Part shown: in pieces, positions 54,936-64,000 of the stretch
Layout: each line of letters begins with the position of its first letter
Numbering within the stretch: the first letter of the stretch is position 1
From: Achatina immaculata
Lineage: Eukaryota; Mollusca; Gastropoda; Stylommatophora; Achatinidae
Assembly (NCBI GenBank): GCA_009760885.1
Contig: CM019716.1
Span: 15,768,702 to 15,832,701 of the forward strand
DNA: 64,000 nucleotides
Direction of reading: 5' to 3'
The notes under the pieces: model-generated
What the model saw: the letters and a program-made list of their open reading frames with translations, nothing else
The model's database searches: none
Told to the model about the DNA's origin: nothing
Position numbers and translations under genes: made by a program

Positions 54936-55345
54936 ACACCAATGCTAATACTATTACTACAACTACTATTACTACTACCAGGGCTGCCATTACTACCACT
55001 ACAACTACTAGTAGTATTTCTACTGCTGTTGCGGCTAATACTATTATTATCACTGCTACTTCTACCACCGCTACCACTATTACAACTACATCTGCCATCA
55101 CTACCACAACAGCTAAAAGTATCACTATTACTGTTACTAGTACCTCGAGTATATTTTTACGTGTTCCCTCATCACAACTACTACGGGGAAACTTATCACG
55201 GACAAAACTATTACTACTATTACTAACATCACTATCACTACTACTATTATGAATACCGCTACTGGTACATTCACTACCATCATCACTATAACCACTTCTA
55301 CAACCACAACCAGTATCAACGCTACAAATACCGGTACCAATACTA
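54688..55345. repeat. (ACT)n trinucleotide array, degenerate
   Basis: ACT/ATT/ACC triplets across about 650 bp, broken by a short AATAAAGATCAATCAATC-like piece at 54793-54820 that resembles the Jockey-like LINE tail. Thr- and Val-rich frames are artefacts. Confidence 0.92.
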
Positions 55346-55469
55346 TAACCACAGTCATTACTTAGGATTTAGCCAAATCAGCAGAAACTACCACTACCGC
55401 CATAACACCAGGAACTGCTGTCCTTGCTTACGCAAAAAGTCGTTTATGATGAATTGCATCTGACAAGTC

Positions 55470-55690
55470 TATTAGGTATTTTATATTTCTCTTTCTCTCT
55501 TTATTCTCTCTCTCTCTCTCTCTCTTTCTCTCTTTCTTTTCTCTCTTACTTTTTTTTTTCTTTCTCTATCTCTTTTTCTCTCACTTTCACTGTTTCTTTC
55601 TTTTTCTCTCTATGTTTCTCTTTCCCTTTCTCTTTCTCTTTTGCCCTCTCTCTCTCTCTCTCTCTATTTTTCTCTCTTTTTTCATTATAT
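55470..55690. repeat. (TC)n-rich pyrimidine tract
   Basis: About 220 bp of CT and TTTC repeats. Confidence 0.9.
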
Positions 55691-55699
55691 CTCTCAAAA

Positions 55700-56130
55700 C
55701 GTCTAATATCTTCAAATACTTCTAGAAACTGTTTTTCTCAACTGAACGGTGAAAGAGATAGGAATCAATCAACTCTGTTCTTTATCAAAGTAAAGATAAA
55801 TGAGAAGTAAAGATAAAAATGAGAATCCTGCATGCTTATGAGAAGATTTCGTTGCAGTTTTTTTTGTGTGTGTCTGTGGTTCGTTCTAGAACTACGAAAA
55901 CTAGATAGCCATCTAAGCAGACCTTAGGAGGTCGCAGTTCTGACCTTCGAGGGAAACATTTAGACATTCAGAGTTTGGGTGAGGGGAGGATCACTACCTA
56001 GACTTAGTGAGGCGCGAGGGTCCTTCAGGTGTGGATCAGTAAGAAGTAATACGTGGCTTTGAAAGTCATCTTTCATTGTCATCTATCGTCACTGTCATCT
56101 TCTCTATGCAGAAAAGGTCCTTTACAAATT
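55700..56130. other. Non-coding, nothing recognised
   Basis: No gene-like feature. Confidence 0.45.
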
Positions 56131-56134
56131 TTAA

Positions 56135-56165
56135 CATCTCTCTCTCTCTCTCTCTCTCTCTCTGT
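56135..56165. repeat. (CT)n microsatellite
   Basis: About 14 CT units followed by a short GT run. Confidence 0.9.
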
Positions 56166-56199
56166 GGTGTGTGTGTGTGTGCGAAAGCGAGTGAAATAT

Positions 56200-56800
56200 G
56201 AGCGATGTAAAGAACGTTGAAGGATAAAGAGTTGAGTTGGGAGATATAGGTGAGATCGTTAAATGGCATACACATTAATTCTTAACTCTTTGAAAATAAA
56301 GTTCATTCTCCCTTCCTTCAACTCTCTTTCTCCTTCTCTCTCTCTCTCTCTCTCTCTAATATGTGCGATGTAATGAAGGTTTAGATATAAAGTTCAGATC
56401 TATAAATGGCCTGTATATTCAATTCTTCGCCCTTTGAAAATAAAGTTCTCTCTCTCCTCCCTCCCTCTCTCTCTCTCTCTCTCTCTAATATGTGCGATGT
56501 ATTGAAGGTTTAGAGATAAAGGACAGATCTATAAATGGCCTGCACTTTGAAAATAAAGTTCTCTCTCTCCTCCCTCCCTCTCTCTCTCTCTAATATGTGC
56601 GGTGTATTGAAGGTTTAGAGATAAAGGACAGATCTATAAATGGCCTGCACTTTGAAAATAAAGTTCTCTCCCTCCCTCTCTCTCTCCCTCTCTCTCTCTC
56701 TCTAATATGTGCGGTGTATTGAAGGTTTAGAGATAAAGGACAGATCTATAAATGGCCTGCACTTTGAAAATAAAGTTCTCTCTCTCTCTCTCTCTCTCCT
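56200..56800. repeat. ~90-110-bp minisatellite with CT cores
   Basis: About five units: AATATGTGCGATGTATTGAA, then GGTTTAGAGATAAAGGACAG, ATCTATAAATGGCCTGCACT and TTGAAAATAAAGTTCTCTC plus a variable CT run. The unit shortens from left to right as CT runs and internal blocks are lost. Confidence 0.9.
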
Positions 56801-56829
56801 CCGTACTTATAAAACAAGGAAATACACTT

Positions 56830-57300
56830 CAGCAGCATGTACTCACCTTATAAAAATGAATTTTGTACCAGTACAAAGTACTCCAAACGCAAAAACTGCC
56901 GTACACCAAGAATTATATCCACTTTTTTAAAACCATGTATCCTCCCCCAAACATCCCGTCCCTAACACGATAAGACCGGCCTCAGCTATTCTAACCTAAT
57001 TTTGATTCGTTTCTGTGGTCCTCGTGAAAGTTTTGTTTTCACCAAGTCCTCGTGCAAACTCGCTGCAGTTTGAAGAAATTTGTTTACCAAAGGCTCAGGC
57101 CTGGATCTCTCGCCTAAGTCACAGCGGGCCCCGTTGAGTGTGTCCAGGCGAAAACGTTAATGTCTCGAACCTGTTAACTTTTGTGCAGGTGAAAATTTGT
57201 TAATATTTCTACCTGTTGAAGATCTCTCTAATGGCACACCTGAGTTTGAAAGATGTTGACAAATGCCCTGACATAAAAGTACACGCCGGCAGTCTGGTAC
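56830..57300. other. Non-coding, nothing recognised
   Basis: No domain-like frame and no repeats. Confidence 0.45.
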
Positions 57301-57305
57301 ACGGT

Positions 57306-57890
<585 letters not shown>

Positions 57891-58072
57891 TTTTTTTTTG
57901 TTTTGTTTTTTTTTTTCAAGTTGGCTTAACTACAGAATATGATGAGTAAGAAGAGAGACAACCAGAATAGAAAACATGACAGGTAAATATCAACCAATAA
58001 AGCGAGGACTTAGCCAAGGCTGTGTTCTCTCACCAGTTGTCCTCGCTGTACAACGACAAAATCTTGGCAAAG

Positions 58073-58290
58073 GTAATCCTGTCATGCCTTAGAGGCACAT
58101 AGGGATATGGTGTTAGTGCCCATATTTTCCTTGACCTGTCAGCACACTAGAGGGTGGTATGGTCAGCATCACGCCTGGCCGCCTTTCTTTCCCCAACTCC
58201 AGAAGAAGTCGGGTGCCCATTTCCACAGCTGGGTGACTGGGGTGCCTCCGGCCGGATTCGAACCCTCGACCTTCGCCATCCCCTTAATCC
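58073..58290 (-). mobile_element. tRNA-derived SINE (family 2), inserted in LINE
   Basis: Minus-strand copy closely matching 25388-25650, with the same 3' end (GTAATCCTGTCATGCCTTAG on plus) and B-box region CCGGCCGGATTCGAACCCTC. The tRNA head beyond the B box is diverged or lost. Confidence 0.82.
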
Positions 58291-58764
58291 GGGTATTCCC
58301 ATAAAAATCACCAGTCACATTTACTAACACACGAATAGTTTTGGGTGTAAGGATATAAAAGAGTAAACAGATAAATATACACAAAGTCACTGCAGTAAAG
58401 CTGTGTTTAAAAAAAAAAAATAAGCCAGGAATTCGAGTTGAAGGCTACAACATGAACCGTCTACAATACGCAACTGATACAGTACTAATAGCCAAAAGTC
58501 GAAAGAGCTCACAGCAGTTTTTAGTTACAGGAGTAAAGGAAAGGGAAAAGAAAGGAATGGCCATAGAAAGCGAGAAAACAGAAGCAGAAGGAAGGGCACA
58601 CTTAAAAGCAGTGTTAAAGTACATGGAACAATCTGGAGACAAGTGCATACATTTAAATATGTGACCACGTGATTAATATCAGATTCGAAATGCAGCTCTG
58701 ACATCAAGTATAGAATATACACCCCCCCCCCCCCTCAAGCCAAAACAGCTGTCAAACAAGTGAG

Positions 58765-59215
58765 ACACTTCTTGCGCAATTCATTCTCAGAGACACTTCT
58801 TGTGTAATTCATTCTCAGAGACACTTCTTGTGTAATTCATTCTCAGAGACACTTCTTGTGTAATTCATTCTCAGAGACACTTCTTGTGTAATTCATTCTC
58901 AGAGACACTTCTAGTGAAATTCATCTCAGAGACGCTTCTTTTGCAATTCATTCTCAGAGACACTTCTTGTGTAATTCATTCTCAGAGACACTTCTTGTGT
59001 AATTCATTCTCAGAGACACTTCTTGCGCAATTCATTCTCAGAGACACTTCTTGTGTAATTCATTCTCAGAGACACTTCTAGTGAAATTCATCTCAGAGAC
59101 GCTTCTTTTGCAATTCATCTCAGAGACACTTCTTGTGCAATTCATCTCAAGAGACACTTCTTGTGCACTTCATCTCATAGATACTTCTTGCGAAATTCAC
59201 CTCAGAGAAACTTCT
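58765..59215. repeat. 28-bp minisatellite, about 16 copies
   Basis: Units of TCAGAGACACTTCTTGTGTA ATTCATTC, with a shorter TTCATC variant. It sits between two recognisable parts of a LINE reading frame. Confidence 0.93.
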
Positions 59216-59576
59216 TAAATGCTACACTAAGTCTTTATGGAAATGAGTCATAACAATTCATCAGATCCATGCAAAGATCACTAGAGACAAGAGAGATGTG
59301 CTTCCATAGAAGACTGTTAAAAGAACGACAGAGAATGTCTAAGAAAAGTAAACTTCAGAAAGGAACCTAATTAAACTGTAAGAAATCGACAATCATTATT
59401 GGCTGGACATGTAACGAGAAGTGGAGGGCATGAAAACATCATAACAACAGGAAAGATAAATGAGAAGAGAAGCTGGGAGGAGACATCATGATGGCACAAT
59501 AAATAGTCACCAACAGAGCCGATCGAAAACATCAAGGACCGAAATCTATATGAGAAGCATTACTGCCAACGGCACT

Positions 59577-59611
<35 letters not shown>

Positions 59612-59689
59612 TACATGTAAGATATATTTGATATGATATGTGCAATATGCTATGGTAATAAACATGATTAAATTTTGACCTTATCGGGC

Positions 59690-59829
59690 TTCATTATTTA
59701 CTGGTGGGGTGGAGGGGGGGGGGAGAGGGATGTCGTTTGGTTGAGGGTTGGCGTGGGGGAGGGGTTGCTTCTAGAAAAAAAGAGTGCAAGAGGAAGGTCC
59801 AAAGGGAAATATATTAGTGGACTGACCAA

Positions 59830-59869
<40 letters not shown>

Positions 59870-59870
59870 A
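59690..59870. repeat. G-rich stretch and (CT)n run
   Basis: A G-homopolymer near 59716 and about 20 CT units at 59832-59865. Confidence 0.85.
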
Positions 59871-59929
59871 TCCCTGACGACAGACTTAGGATATCATGTC
59901 CTAATATAACCCTCAATCCCTTGCGCATC

Positions 59930-60300
59930 TCAACAAGCTTGTCACTGAGCATTTCCCGTGCCAGGACACCAGACCATCAAACATCTTTTCCTCTCTGTTT
60001 ACCCTTGCCTCTTCTACCTTCGATCTTCCCTGTTGCCATAAAGTGCTCTAGCCCGCTTCCCCTCCAAACATCCCCCACAAATTTGCACTGATCTTTGCTG
60101 TAATTTTTTGTTTTTGTTGTAACTCTTACAGAACTTCCTCGTTCGATTTTCTCATTGTCCATGGCACCTTTAACGTTCTTCTTAAGAATCACATTTCAGC
60201 TGATTCCGGTCTTTTCTCACTGACAGCCTAGGCTTCGCGACCACAGAACAGGACGGGTTCGACGTAACGCTGTAACACTCTCTTCCTGACTCATATATAC
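59930..60300 (-). pseudogene. LINE family B C-terminal fragment
   Basis: The minus-strand frame at 60192-59977 and its flanks read CKFVGDVWRGSGLEHFMATG, then KIEGRRGKGKQRGKDV, the same motif block as the family B tails (GHxxRRGGxExxxxTGKIEGRR). Frame breaks lie on both sides. Confidence 0.7.
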
Positions 60301-61148
60301 TGACTTATTGCAAAAGTAGTGGCTTTCAGCTTTTGAAAAGAGGTCTTGCCCTGTGCAGTTTTGCTTTTTTGCTATCAAGTATCATGGAAAAATAAAAGCT
60401 TCACACTCCGTCTGTTGTAAACAGAAATATACATCCTGGTTTTTGTAACCTGTTCTTTAAACATTTTTTTTTAATTAAACCAGAGATAAAAAGAAAGGCT
60501 TACACACCTTCCCCTCCCCCCCCCACACACACACACACACAAGCACGCTGTGGTGTAAAACCACTAAACAGCAACAAAGGATATGCTTCAGTGACTCGGG
60601 GAAAGGAGAAAAAAAAATGGAAGCTACCTAGTTTGGACCCATGTGGGAGTCAAGCTGAGTCAATAAGAGAAGTACGCCATCAGCTGGTCGAGGTCAAACC
60701 CGGGGGTGCGACACACAGGAACAATATTCTTCATCAACCTGATCTTGTGGGTTGTTTTTTTTTAAAATTTATAGTTTTTTTTAATATAATGTTGGTGTTT
60801 TGTTAGAATGTTATGTCTCCAGGTTCATCTGCTTCTGCTTTGTTTATCTCTCTCCTGAAAAGTCCATCTAATATTCGGCACTGCACACGCACAGCCACAT
60901 GCGTTTGACATGTACTTGTAGACTAATCACATCTGATTTGTATTCGCTCAACCAATAGCATTTTACTCGTAGTTAGCCGACCAGTAGCATCTGATCTGTA
61001 CTCGCTCAACCAATAGCATTTAACTCCTACTTGACTGACCAGTACCATTTGATTTGCTCTTGGTACATACCCATTTGATTCTTGTTTCGCCACCAATAGC
61101 AATTTATTTTCACGATATAAAACTTTACATCACTCACCCGCTTTCAGA
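60301..61148. other. Non-coding with short repeats
   Basis: C and CA runs at 60505-60542. Two to three degenerate ~58-bp units around ACTCGCTCAACCAATAGCAT and GACCAGTAGCATCTGATCTG at 60930-61060. The frame at 60591-60806 is not recognised. Confidence 0.5.
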
Positions 61149-61164
61149 TTTTAATGCTCCTAAC

Positions 61165-61506
61165 CCTGTCTACTAGATCATTACTAACTAATAAAGGAGA
61201 TACAATGAGGGAAATTAAAAGGAGGACATCTATCGCTCTTCAGAAAGTAAAACAACTAAAGAATCTGTGGAGAGGAGCAGACAGAACCACAAAAATAAGA
61301 TTTTTAAGGGCACGCATCTTTCCCATCGCAACATATGCCTGTGAGACCTGGACACTTAACAAAACAGCTGAGAAACACATAAATGCCTTTGGATGTAAAT
61401 GCTACAGAAGAGTTCTTCACACATCACGGACACAAAAAAGAACAAATATGTCCATACTACAAGAACTTAATATTGAGGAAGGTTGGCTATTGAAGAGGAT
61501 TAAATT
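61165..61506 (+). mobile_element. RTE-like LINE family A, host copy segment 1
   Basis: The plus strand reads SLLTNKGDTMREIKRRTSIA, then CETWTLNKTAEKHINAFGCK and ILQELNIEEGWLLKRIK, where it is cut by an opposite-strand copy. It resumes at 63179 with RKLKYFGHIK. The left target duplication ATTAAATT is at 61499-61506. Confidence 0.88.
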
Positions 61507-63178
61507 CATTCATTCATTCATTTGCATGTCCCTTGCGGAACTTTGCCTCCCAAACAGCACTCATGTAGGCCTCTCGGTTGTGAGCAAGATGGCCTGCTGC
61601 TGTTGCATCCATTTCCAGATCGTCAACGATGTCTTGCAGCCATCTTCGTCCTGGTCTTCCTCTTTTTCTTTTTCCCATTATGTATCCTTCCAATACGGTC
61701 TTCTCTAAATTATCATGACGTTTAATGTGTCCAAAATATTTAAGTTTTCTCTCTTTAATCCTCTTCACTAGCCAGCCTTCTTCAATATTAAGCTCTTGTA
61801 GTATAGATATATTTGTTCTTTTTTGTGTCCACGATATTTGGAGAACTCTTCTGTAGCATTTACATTCAAAGGCATTTATGTGTTTCTCAGCTGTTTTGTT
61901 AAGTGTCCACGTCTCACAGGCATATGTTGCGATGGGAAAGATGCATGCCCTTAAAAATCTTATTTTTGTGGTTCTGTCTGCTCCTCTCCACAGATTCTTT
62001 ATTTGTTTTACTTTCTGAAGAGCGATAGATGTCCTCCTTTTAATTTCCCTCATTGTATCTCCATTATTAGTTAGTAGTGATCCAAGATATTCAAAACTCT
62101 CCACTTCTTCCAGTTTTTCCTCATTGATACATATTTCAGTTGCTTTGTTTGTTTTGTCAGTTGTCATCAATTTAGTTTTCTTTGCATTAAGATAGAGGTT
62201 CTGCTCTTCGCTGTTCTTGCGGACTGACATAATTAGTTTTTCCATTCCTTTTTGTGTTGTGGACAGCAATACTGTGTCATCAGCATATCTAATCTCTGGT
62301 ATTTCATAACCTCCAACTGTTATGGCATCGTAATATTCTTTGTCTACATCTTCTCTAACATTCCTCATTATATTTTAAGTATACAAGTTAAATAAGTAGG
62401 GTGACAATATGCACCCCTGACGGACCCCTTGTTTTATGTCAAACCAAGTTGTTGTTTCACCATTTATTCTTAATGCTGCTTGTTGGTCTAGATACAGCAG
62501 TGATGTTAATTGTATCAAATGTGTTGGAAATCCCATTTTTTCCATTATTTCCCAAAGTTTCTGGTGTTGTACACAATCAAATGCCTTTGAGTAGTCTATA
62601 AAGGATAAATATAGATTCACATTAAACTCTCTGCATTTCTCTATTATTAATCTTATATTGAATATATGATCTCTTGATCCTCTTCCTTGCCTGAAACCAG
62701 CTTGGACCATATTGACTTCTTTTTCTATTTTCTTTCGAAGTCTACTCATTATGATTTTTAACAGAATTTTACTGGCATGACTAATCAGGGCAACAGTTCT
62801 GTAGTTGGTGCATAATTTCAAGTTACCCTTTTTTTTGGCAGTGGTATGAATACAGTTCTTTTCCATTCTTTGGGCCAAACACCTGAATGCCATATCTTTT
62901 TACATAGTGCATGATAGATTGTTGCACACTCCTTTCCTCCTGCTTTAATAAATTCAGCTGTTATCTCATCACATCCTGGTGATTTACCATTTTTCAGATT
63001 CTTTATTGCCCATAAAACTTCTTCCATTGTCGGTTCGGGTTCTTTCTCCTCCAATAATAATTCACACTGTTGATTTCTGCTTCCACAGTCGGTTGTTTCA
63101 TACATTCTTTTGCAATATTCCTTCCATCTTTCTAGAATTTCCTCTGTCTCTGTCAGGGTATTCCCCATCTCATAACAA
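61507..63178 (-). mobile_element. RTE-like LINE family A, inserted copy with RT
   Basis: A 1.67-kb minus-strand copy, the longest of the family. From 63178 down: NGKSPGCDEITAEFIKAGGK, WPKEWKRTVFIPLPKK, YRTVALISHASKILLKIIMS, VQAGFRQGRGSRDHIFNIRL, LSFIDYSKAFDCVQHQKLWE, WFDIKQGVRQGCILSPYLFN, IRYADDTVLLSTTQKGMEKL, then the same C-terminus as at 8054-8593. A frameshift at the T-run near 62825 and a stop near 62372 break the ORF. The upstream endonuclease is missing. The 3' tail is CATT repeats at 61507-61522. It is flanked by ATTAAATT duplications (61499-61506 and 63179-63186). Confidence 0.9.
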
Positions 63179-63326
63179 ATTAAATTAGAAAACTTAAATA
63201 TTTTGGACACATTAAACATCACAATAATTTAAAGAAGACCGTTTTGGAAGGGCACATAATGCGGGGAAAAAAGAGAGGAAGATCAAGGCGAAGATGGCTG
63301 CAAGACATCGATGATAAACTGCAAAT
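63179..63326 (+). mobile_element. RTE-like LINE family A, host copy segment 2
   Basis: Continuation of the plus-strand host copy after the nested insertion: RKLKYFGHIKHHNNLKKTVL, then EGHIM-type and KKRGRSRRRWLQDIDDKLQ. It is interrupted again at 63327. Confidence 0.85.
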
Positions 63327-63631
63327 AAAAGGGATGGCGACTGCAATAAAACTGGTTTAAATAAATAAGGTAGACAGAGGTGTATGGTGCAGTTTTACAA
63401 AGTGAGGGAGGGAGTGAGTAAGGTGAGAAAAAAACGAATAGAAGGTATGAGAATGTATAAATGAAAAACACATATGTTTTTCATTTATACATTCTCATAC
63501 CTTCTATTCGTTTTTGTATCTTTTTCATTTATACATTCTCATACCTTCTATTCGTTTTTTTCTCACCTTACTCACTCCCTTCCTATCTTTGTAAAACTGC
63601 ACCATACACCTCTATCTACCTTATTTATAAT
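63327..63631. mobile_element. Inverted Penelope-end hairpin insertion
   Basis: About 305 bp. The left arm (63327-63480: AAAAGGGATGGCGACTGCAA, GGTGTATGGTGCAGTTTTAC, GTATGAGAATGTATAAATGA) is followed by its reverse complement (to 63625), with an extra partial unit of the inner arm. The left arm matches the terminus of the Penelope-like element at 46733-46890. The insert is flanked by CTGCAAAT at 63319-63326 and 63632-63639, and the LINE reading resumes across it. Confidence 0.8.
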
Positions 63632-63742
63632 CTGCAAATGGATGCATCAGCAGCAGGGATCTTGCTTACAACCGAGAGGCCTACAGGAGAGCTGTTAAGT
63701 AGGCAAAGTTCTGCAAGGGACATGCGAATGACTGAATCCCAT
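63632..63742 (+). mobile_element. RTE-like LINE family A, host copy segment 3
   Basis: The last ~100 bp of the plus-strand host copy: MDASAAG, then AYRRAVK and GTCATGCGAATGACTGAAT-type end. This completes the three-part host element from 61165. Confidence 0.82.
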
Positions 63743-63859
63743 CTATCGACTTTAAAAAAGTCTCAAAACATATTAGCTCTAACATTCTAGTGTAGATAAG
63801 GAAACAAGAATTACGTAATATTCAACAACCCCCTCCCCCCACCCCCACCCCCTTTTCCT

Positions 63860-64000
63860 TGCCCTACCACGATATACAACCATAAAACACACACTGACTC
63901 TACCACGATATACAAATCATAAAACACACACTAGCTCTACCACGATATACAACCATAAAACACACACTGACTCTACCACGATATACAACCATAAAACACA
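63860..64000. repeat. 36-bp minisatellite running off the window
   Basis: At least three and a half units of CTACCACGATATACAACCAT AAAACACACACTGACT, continuing past the end of the window. Confidence 0.9.

Larger units (their letters stand above)
57945..59592 (+). mobile_element. (ATG)n-tailed LINE (family B), long decayed copy
   Basis: Pieces in order on the plus strand: RT palm KRGLSQGCVLSPVVLAV (about 57995-58050); a catalytic box degraded to YATDTVLIAKS (58470-58500); a RLLKERQRMS-like post-RT part (59310-59340); and LLAGHVTRSGGHENIITTGK with a (GAT)n tail (59400-59592). It is interrupted by a SINE at 58073-58290 and by a 28-bp minisatellite at 58765-59215. The terminal segment matches the fragment at 12579-12868. 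Confidence 0.78.

Overview
This window is eukaryotic (animal) nuclear DNA. It is dominated by decayed transposable elements, minisatellites and microsatellites, with one interrupted protein-coding gene on the minus strand. Two 100-base runs of N (1493-1592 and 13595-13694) are scaffold gaps. The retroelement mix (many RTE-like reverse transcriptase tails, a Penelope-like element, RNase H-bearing LINE debris, tRNA-derived SINEs, Tc1/mariner) suggests a lophotrochozoan, most likely a mollusc and perhaps a gastropod. That is an inference from general resemblance only.

The only real host gene I can support is the 5' part of a PHLPP-like gene (PH domain leucine-rich repeat protein phosphatase). 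Its exons run right to left with canonical splice sites and matching phases: 49151-48920 (phase 0 to 1), then 39898-39679 or 37921-37702 (phase 1 to 2), then 33774-33594 (phase 2 to 0), then 30488-30392 (phase 0 to 1). The last two encode the Ras-association/ubiquitin-like region that precedes the PH domain. PH, LRR and PP2C exons were not found and presumably lie beyond position 1. The 220-bp exon is present twice, with identical coding sequence, inside a recent ~1.98-kb tandem duplication (36063-38037 and 38038-40014). Its length is not a multiple of three, so using both copies would frameshift the mRNA into an early stop. The copies must be mutually exclusive, or one acts as a poison exon, unless the duplication is an assembly artefact.

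Layout. 1-5.4 kb: GATA/CTAT arrays and a decayed LINE. 5.4-6.9 kb: a Tc1-like transposon with a broken transposase. 8-11.5 kb: RTE tail, 74-bp and 21-bp minisatellites, and a fragment resembling a GPCR. 11.6-13.5 kb: a Jockey-like LINE split by another LINE. 13.7-15 kb: a ~60-bp minisatellite. 16-23 kb: LINE reverse transcriptase remnants, including the best-preserved one at 19.68-21.84 kb. 23.4-24.1 kb: a possible Tigger-like non-autonomous element. 24-30 kb: minisatellites and SINEs. 30-50 kb: the PHLPP-like exons, with introns full of a 58-bp array (about 41 copies), RTE copies, RNase H debris, a 54-bp array, a 1.9-kb polypyrimidine tract and a Penelope-like element nested in a LINE. 50-61 kb: SINEs, minisatellites, (GT)n and LINE debris. 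61.1-63.7 kb: an RTE copy interrupted by an opposite-strand copy of its own family and by an inverted Penelope-end hairpin.

The most informative signals are the exon duplication, the nested insertions with readable target-site duplications, LINE tails abutting tetranucleotide arrays, and hammerhead-like motifs near Penelope-type debris.
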